A stretch of DNA of 64,000 nt from Streptomyces tanashiensis (lineage in GTDB: Bacteria; Actinomycetota; Actinomycetes; Streptomycetales; Streptomycetaceae), in assembly GCF_014648895.1 (NCBI RefSeq), contig NZ_BMRZ01000001.1:1054001-1118000 (forward strand), in the 5' to 3' direction. Both the position numbers and the translations under genes were made by a program. The notes under the pieces were generated by a model. That model saw only the letters and a list, made by a program, of their open reading frames with translations, made no database searches and was not told where the DNA came from. Positions 59,347 to 64,000 of the stretch are shown here, one piece after another. The number at the start of each line of letters is the position of its first letter. Within the stretch, counting starts at the first letter, position 1.

Positions 59347-60134
59347 CGGTCCCCCTCGGGGGCGCGGCCCGCACCCGCCGGGCCCGCGAAGGCCTGGGCG
59401 ATGCCGAGCCAGCGCTCGGCGTCCTCGCCCTCGGCGACCAGGGCGGTGTCGTCGCGGTGGAGGCGCTGGGTGACGAGGAGGCAGAAGTCGAGGGCCGGTC
59501 CGGTGACCTTCTGGGCGGCTTCCTCGGGGCCGTACGTCCACGACGCGCCGTCGGGGGCGGTCAGTTCGACGCGGAAGGGTTCGGCGGGCGCCGGAAGGCC
59601 CCGGACGAGGAAGGCGTAGTCGCGGGCCCGGTGGCCGATCCAGGCGACGTGCCGGAGCCGGGCGGTGGGCGTGCGGACCGCCCCGAGGGCGTCGGCGACG
59701 TCCTGGCCGTGCGCCCAGGTCTCCATGAGCCGGGCGGTGGCCATGGCCTGGGCGCTCATCGGCGGCCCGTACCAGGGGAACCTGACCCCGGGCGGCACCG
59801 CGCGCAGGGCCTCCTGGAGCCGCTCGCGGCCCGCGCGCCAGTGGGCGAGGAGCTCGGCGGGCGGCAGCTTCGCGCCCTCCTCCGCGCCCTCGTCGACGAA
59901 GCGGTCGGGGGCGGCGAGGGCCTTCTCGGTCTCGGCGGCGAAGGCCTCGGCGTCGGTGGCGGCGAGGAGGGCGGCCCGGTCGGTCCAGGCGAGGTGGGCG
60001 ATCTGGTGGGCGATCGTCCAGCCGGGCGCGGGGGTGGGCGCACCCCACTGCTCCTCGCTCAACTCTCCGACGAGAGAGTCGAGTTCTTCGCTCTCGTCGC
60101 GCAGGTCGTCGAGGACGACGACGGGGTCGGACAC
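59343..60134 (-). CDS. TIGR03084 family metal-binding protein (DinB/MDMPI fold)
   Basis: 263 residues. The N-terminal DinB-like helical bundle has the metal-His motif GWTIAHQIAHLAWTD and a later MATARLMETWAHGQDVADAL. It usually sits directly before AtuA in actinobacterial acyl-CoA carboxylase loci. A mycothiol- or metal-dependent function is presumed. GTG 60134; the stop overlaps AtuA's start (GTGA). First gene of the five-gene operon controlled from site 60202. Confidence 0.9.
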   Translation of the reverse strand: MSDPVVVLDDLRDESEELDSLVGELSEEQWGAPTPAPGWTIAHQIAHLAWTDRAALLAATDAEAFAAETEKALAAPDRFVDEGAEEGAKLPPAELLAHWRAGRERLQEALRAVPPGVRFPWYGPPMSAQAMATARLMETWAHGQDVADALGAVRTPTARLRHVAWIGHRARDYAFLVRGLPAPAEPFRVELTAPDGASWTYGPEEAAQKVTGPALDFCLLVTQRLHRDDTALVAEGEDAERWLGIAQAFAGPAGAGRAPEGDR

Positions 60135-60201
60135 GGTGCGCTCCCCTCGGGGGACGGGCGGTCACGGGCCTTCGCCGAGGAGCATGCCAGCGGGACAAGA
60201 A

Positions 60202-60224
60202 ACAATCAAGCGTGCTTGCTTTAC
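60202..60224. promoter_or_regulatory. Candidate TetR operator of the carboxylase locus, site 2
   Basis: ACAATCAAGCGTGCTTGCTT with TAC following; palindromic core AATCAAGC-GT-GCTTGCTT, 7 of 8 arm bases paired, 68 bp before the TIGR03084 gene. The same ACAATCAAGC half occurs at 52341. Confidence 0.65.
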
Positions 60225-60362
60225 TTTCTGGCCCTGTCGTGGGGGCGGGAGCGTCATCCCGGAGAGGTACGCGCGGGCCGGTGGCATGCCCCCTTCGGTA
60301 TGACCTCGGATCGTGCCTGGTGGGGCCGTGCTCGGGCGCCTCTCCCTCCTAGCGTGGAGGGC

Positions 60363-62858
60363 ATGTCGCCGTCACTGCTCACCTTCACCCTCAAGGACTT
60401 CCGGGCCCAGCTGCGCCGGCTCGTGCTGACCGGCTCGGCCGTCGCCGTCGGCGTGGCCTTCCTCGTCCTCTCCGTCGGCGGCGCGGGCGCGCTCGTCCAG
60501 TCGTACGAGCAGTCGGCCGCCGCCGACGTCGGCGACGCCGCCGTCCAGGTCGTCCCGGGCGGCACCGAGGGCGCGCTGCCCGCCGGCGCCGCGGCGGCCG
60601 CCGCCCGGGTGCCGGAGGTGACGTCGGTGGCGGAGCGCCTGGCCGGACACGCCAACGTGATCGCCCCCTCCGGGCGCCCCCTCGACGACCGGGCCCTCGT
60701 CACCTCGATCGCCGCCGACCCGGCCCTGCGCTGGCAGCGCCTCGACTCCGGGCGCTGGCCCGAGGGCCCCGGCGAGGTCGTCCTCGACCGGGAGAGCGCG
60801 GAACGCGTCGGCGCGGAACCCGGCGGCACCGTACGGGTGACGAGGGCCGACGGCGGCACGGCGGACGTCCGGCTCACCGGGATCCTCGACACCTCCGCGT
60901 CGCAGACGCTCGGCTCCCAGCCCGCGATCGGCGTGCCCCACGCCCAGGCGAGGGCATACGCCACGGGGGTACGGGCCACCCACCTCGACCTCTCCGTCGC
61001 GCCGGGCGCGGACGCGCTCGCGGTCGCGAGGGCGGCCAAGCGGTCCCTGGGCGGCGGGGTGTCCGCGTACACCCACGCCGGAGCCGTGGACAACGCCCTC
61101 CAGGGCGCCGGGACCATGTACGCGATCGTCCTGACCGCCGCCCTGTCCTTCGTCCTCATCGCGATGGCCGTGGCCCGCATGGTCGTCACCCACACCTTCT
61201 CCGTCGTCCTCGCCCAACGCGCCCGCCAGCTCGCCCTGTTGCGCTGCGTCGGCACCGACCGCGACCAGCTCCGCCGGATCATCCGCCGCCAGGGCCTCAT
61301 GCTCGGCGCCCTCGCCTCGGCCGCCGGACTCGCGGCCGGCGCGGCGGCCTGCGCGCTCGGCACGGCGGTGATCAACGGCTTCGCCGGCCTCGGGCCGATC
61401 GAGGTCTCCCTGCTGCCGGGCCCCTGGACCTTCGGCCTCGCCGGGGCGTTCGGAGTACTGCTCACCCTGTGGGCCGTCCGCAGGCCGGCCCGGGCCGCGG
61501 CGGCCGTGCCGCCGGTCGCCGCGCTCGCCGCGAGCGGCTCCGCGAAGCTGCCCGAGCCGGGCAGCCGGGCCGTCCGCGAGGCGGTGTCGGTGCTGATGCT
61601 CGTCGCCGGTGCCGGGCTCCTCGCCCTCGGGGCCTTCGGCGGCTCGGCGCTCTCCCTGCTGGCCGTGACGATCGGCGCGATCGTCTCGTTCTTCGGCGTG
61701 CTCCGGTACGCCCAGCACCTGTTGCCGCCGCTCGTCGGGCTGCTCGGGCTCGCGCTCCGCCGCCCGTTCGGGACGGTCGGCAGGCTGTCCGTGCAGCAGC
61801 TGCGGGCCAACGCGCGCCGGACCGCCGCCGCCTCCTCCGCGATGCTCGTCGGCGTGACGGTCGCCGTCTCCGCCGTGACCGCGATCGGGGCGGCCCGGGG
61901 CGGCCTGGACAGCATGCTCGCCGACCGCATGCCGGCCGTCTTCGCCCTCGACACGGACGCCGCCCGGGTGCCCGCCGACGCGATCGCCGCGCTGCGCGCC
62001 GAACGCGGACTGACCGTCACCCCGGTCCGCACCGCGACCCTCACCGTCGACGGCCGGAAGACGGTCGTCGCCGCCGCCGACCCGGCCGGGCTCAACCCGG
62101 ACGCCGAGGGCGTCGGCGCGGCCCTCACACTCAAGGACGGCGAGGCGATCGCCCTCTCCCGGCGACCGGCGCTGACCGCCTCCGGCACCCGGCTCACGAC
62201 GGTGAGCGGCGCGGCGGCCCTCCCCGGCTCGCTCCACCCGGACGCCACGGTGTACGTCACGGGGGCCACCCTCGACCGGCTCGCGCCGGGCGCCGCCGTC
62301 TCCACCGTGCTGCTCAACCCGGCGGGCGACACCGGCCACGACGCGGCCCGCGCGGCGGTCGACCGGGCGCTCACCCCGCACCCGGAGATCCGGATCGCGG
62401 ACACCGGGTCCGACGCCGACCTCATCCGCTCCCTGCTCGACCGGATGATGCTGGTGGTCACCGTCCTGCTCGGCTTCTCGATCGCGATCGCCGCGCTCGG
62501 CGTCGCCGCCACCCTGATGCTGACGGTGGAGGAGCGCACCCGCGAGTTCGGGATGCTCCGCGCGATCGGCCTCGCGGGCGAGCAGCTGCGCCGGATGCTG
62601 ACCCTGGAGTCGGTGCTGCTCGCCCTCACCGGGGCGGTCGCCGGAACGCTCCTCGGCCTGCTCTACGGGACGCTGGCCGCCCGCTCCGTCCTGGCGGGCC
62701 ACGTCTCGCCCCTGGAGGCACTGGCCTCCTCGGGCGGCACGGCCCTGACGATCCTCGGCATCCTCGCGGCCACCGTCCTCACGGGCGTCGCGGCCTCGGT
62801 CCTGCCGGCCCGCCGGGTCCGCCGCATGGTGGTCGTGGACGCGCTCCAGGCCGCTTAG
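60363..62858 (+). CDS. FtsX-type ABC transporter permease (orphan)
   Basis: 831 residues. Two FtsX domains: first helix near 20-45, extracytoplasmic MacB_PCD-like region about 45-240, three helices about 255-365, a central pair of helices, a second external domain, and three final helices. Such permeases work with a separate ATPase in lipoprotein, peptide or drug export. No ATPase gene is adjacent on either side, which is unusual. ATG 60363 follows TGGAGGG. Confidence 0.88.
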   Translation: MSPSLLTFTLKDFRAQLRRLVLTGSAVAVGVAFLVLSVGGAGALVQSYEQSAAADVGDAAVQVVPGGTEGALPAGAAAAAARVPEVTSVAERLAGHANVIAPSGRPLDDRALVTSIAADPALRWQRLDSGRWPEGPGEVVLDRESAERVGAEPGGTVRVTRADGGTADVRLTGILDTSASQTLGSQPAIGVPHAQARAYATGVRATHLDLSVAPGADALAVARAAKRSLGGGVSAYTHAGAVDNALQGAGTMYAIVLTAALSFVLIAMAVARMVVTHTFSVVLAQRARQLALLRCVGTDRDQLRRIIRRQGLMLGALASAAGLAAGAAACALGTAVINGFAGLGPIEVSLLPGPWTFGLAGAFGVLLTLWAVRRPARAAAAVPPVAALAASGSAKLPEPGSRAVREAVSVLMLVAGAGLLALGAFGGSALSLLAVTIGAIVSFFGVLRYAQHLLPPLVGLLGLALRRPFGTVGRLSVQQLRANARRTAAASSAMLVGVTVAVSAVTAIGAARGGLDSMLADRMPAVFALDTDAARVPADAIAALRAERGLTVTPVRTATLTVDGRKTVVAAADPAGLNPDAEGVGAALTLKDGEAIALSRRPALTASGTRLTTVSGAAALPGSLHPDATVYVTGATLDRLAPGAAVSTVLLNPAGDTGHDAARAAVDRALTPHPEIRIADTGSDADLIRSLLDRMMLVVTVLLGFSIAIAALGVAATLMLTVEERTREFGMLRAIGLAGEQLRRMLTLESVLLALTGAVAGTLLGLLYGTLAARSVLAGHVSPLEALASSGGTALTILGILAATVLTGVAASVLPARRVRRMVVVDALQAA

Positions 62859-63277
62859 CTCCTCTTCCTCCTCCGTACGAGGGAGGCCAGGGCCGTGACG
62901 GCGACGACGAGGGCGAGGGAGCGGAGCGGGAGGAGGGTGCCGGGGGCGTCGTCGAGCAGGTCGATGCCGTTCCCCACGGCCGTGATCCACGCGACCGTCC
63001 CGACCAGCACCATCGGCCCGACCCGCCGCTCCCCCGTGACGAGCATCCCGATCCACAGGACCAGCGGCATGACCAGGAACGTGTTGATGAGCGCCGTGGT
63101 GAACGCCTGGTCGGCGGAGTACCCGGGCCCGGCCCCGAGCGTCGAGGCCGCCTGGCCGGCGAACGACAGATAGAGGGTGTCGGACAGGATCAGATGCGCC
63201 AGGGCGACCCCGAGCGCGGAGACGATCAGCGCCTTGAGGAGGCGGGGGGCGCGGGGGGTGGGTGTGGACGGTGCCAT
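62855..63277 (-). CDS. Small four-helix membrane protein
   Basis: 140 residues with four predicted helices and a basic C-terminus (RRRKRS). No recognised domain; it resembles regulator-linked small membrane proteins of actinomycetes. ATG 63277 lies only 9 bp from a perfect 32-bp palindrome. Its end overlaps the permease gene by 4 nt (convergent). Confidence 0.7.
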   Translation of the reverse strand: MAPSTPTPRAPRLLKALIVSALGVALAHLILSDTLYLSFAGQAASTLGAGPGYSADQAFTTALINTFLVMPLVLWIGMLVTGERRVGPMVLVGTVAWITAVGNGIDLLDDAPGTLLPLRSLALVVAVTALASLVRRRKRS

Positions 63278-63286
63278 GCGCCCTGA

Positions 63287-63318
63287 CTATACGCGCGGTG
63301 TATACACCGCGCGTATAG
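63287..63318. promoter_or_regulatory. Perfect 32-bp palindrome
   Basis: CTATACGCGCGGTGTA followed by its exact reverse complement. Contains a central GTGTATACAC and outer TATACGCG units, so two dimers could bind. It overlaps the promoter of the membrane-protein gene. PadR/GntR/TetR-type operator is likely; no regulator gene is next to it in the window. Confidence 0.7.
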
Positions 63319-63442
63319 CCCCCTCCGGTCGGAGCCAGGAGACACCGGACCCCTCCGCACCACCCGCCCACGCCGCCCGCCGACGGCGGGACTCGGACGC
63401 CGGGTGGCTCAGGCGCCCCTCGGGCCTCAGGCACCCCGCGGC

Positions 63443-64000
63443 TCAGGCCCCCCGCGGGAAGACCGTCGCCGCGTAGGCCGCGGCCGCCGGTGCGGGCTGG
63501 AGGGCCGCGTGGGCGGCTATCGCGTGGATGTCGCGCCAGGCGCGCTCCAGTCCGCCGCCCGCGAGGAGGCCGCGGGCGCCGCCGGTGCGCATGAGGCGCT
63601 CCACCGCGCCGGCGAGCAGGTCGACGGCGACGGCCGCGTCGCGCTGGTTGAGGGCGGCGGCCGTGTCGCGGCTGCCGGGGACGGCCCCGGCCGCGTCGTC
63701 GGCGCGGGCGGCGGCCGCCTCCAGGAGCAGGCGGGCGGCGTCGATCTCGGCGGAGCAGCGGGCCAGGGTCTGCTGGACCGCCGGGTCGTCGGTGAGCGGC
63801 CGCCCGTCGGGGAGGCGGCGCGGGCCGACGAGCCCGGTCCAGGCGTCGAGGGCTCCCCGGGCGGCGCCGAGCGCGGGGACGGCGAAGAGGAGCCCGGCGG
63901 CCAGCTGGTAGGGCACCCGGTGGCAGGGGGCCGCGTCGGCGCCGGTGACGCCGGCCACCAGGGCTTCGCGCAGGAAGGTGCGGTGTTCGGGCACGAAGAC
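63443..64000 (-). CDS. Acyl-CoA dehydrogenase-fold flavin monooxygenase (partial)
   Basis: The frame is open to the window edge, so only the C-terminal 185 or so residues are present; the visible part starts VFVPEHRTF. It resembles the C-terminal half of group D flavin monooxygenases (HpaB/HsaA-like) and acyl-CoA-dehydrogenase relatives (VPYQLAAGLLFAVPALGAARGALD; GGLERAWRDIHAIAAHAALQP). If so it would need a flavin reductase such as the one at 9091, though no link is shown. Confidence 0.75.
   Translation of the reverse strand, partial: VFVPEHRTFLREALVAGVTGADAAPCHRVPYQLAAGLLFAVPALGAARGALDAWTGLVGPRRLPDGRPLTDDPAVQQTLARCSAEIDAARLLLEAAAARADDAAGAVPGSRDTAAALNQRDAAVAVDLLAGAVERLMRTGGARGLLAGGGLERAWRDIHAIAAHAALQPAPAAAAYAATVFPRGA

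Noticed and set aside
60372..63434. 1020-codon minus-strand frame opposite the FtsX permease
   Set aside because: Low-complexity Gly/Arg/Asp-rich product; the plus strand has a coherent membrane protein.

Overview
The window is very GC-rich, has strong GC bias at third codon positions, many GTG/TTG starts, GTGA/ATGA start-stop overlaps and typical actinomycete families (DUF998, SCO4402-type protein, STAS and RsbW-like proteins, DmdR1, DUF35/AtuA clusters). It is almost certainly chromosomal DNA of a Streptomyces. Gene order around 26-60 kb (SCO4402-like protein, dmdR1/SIS pair, pdxH/citrate synthase, 4CL/acyl-CoA carboxylase) resembles, from memory, the SCO4380-SCO4442 core region of S. coelicolor. 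No rRNA, tRNA, CRISPR, IS element or prophage was seen.

Region 1 (93-3540): a nitroreductase, a DUF998 membrane protein, and a membrane Ser/Thr kinase with an external ricin-type lectin domain. Region 2 (3510-23006): a CoA-dependent catabolic locus of about 13 genes. It includes a DUF35 protein, DoxX, an FAD monooxygenase-like protein, an ADP-forming acyl-CoA synthetase, enoyl-CoA hydratase, flavin reductase, Zn-alcohol dehydrogenase, SDR, cyclase-family protein, two coupled acyl-CoA dehydrogenases, an amidohydrolase_2 protein and an AMP-forming acyl-CoA ligase. Its transcription units share one palindrome, CTGACG-N3-CGTCAG, in five intergenic regions, so it looks like a single regulon interrupted by unrelated genes (two MFS transporters, a GlxA-type regulator, an RsbW-like protein). 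The repressor and a thiolase are not in the window and the substrate is unknown. This is the best candidate for an undescribed system.

Region 3 (22978-36425): STAS protein, sigma factor with a fused zinc-finger/MDMPI anti-sigma-like partner, purU, SCO4402-like protein, a substrate-binding lipoprotein, a Pro/Gln-rich membrane protein with five FHA-docking-like Thr repeats, an XRE/TPR-like regulator with a primase-polymerase-like neighbour, an ABC exporter, an APH-like kinase and a GNAT enzyme. Region 4 (36495-49333): a secreted I36/FG-GAP protein, a hydrolase, dmdR1 and an SIS protein separated by a DasR-like site, an imine-reductase-like gene with an HxlR regulator, a PAS/GAF protein, an independent micro-mRNA for a 12-residue peptide, pdxH, citrate synthase, a 2OG-Fe(II) oxygenase behind a leader peptide, and a secreted metalloprotease.

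Region 5 (49368-60134): an Atu/Liu-like acyl-CoA carboxylase locus (TetR, enoyl-CoA hydratase, 4-coumarate-CoA-ligase-like enzyme; acyl-CoA dehydrogenase, biotin carboxylase, carboxyltransferase, AtuA, TIGR03084 protein). Two outward-reading promoters carry the shared element ACAATCAAGC-R-Y-GC-W-TGC, suggesting autoregulation by the local TetR. Region 6 (60363-64000): an orphan FtsX-type permease, a small membrane protein behind a perfect 32-bp palindrome, and the 3' part of an acyl-CoA-dehydrogenase-like gene cut by the window edge. Several dispersed and tandem repeats sit at stop codons and, once, inside a gene.
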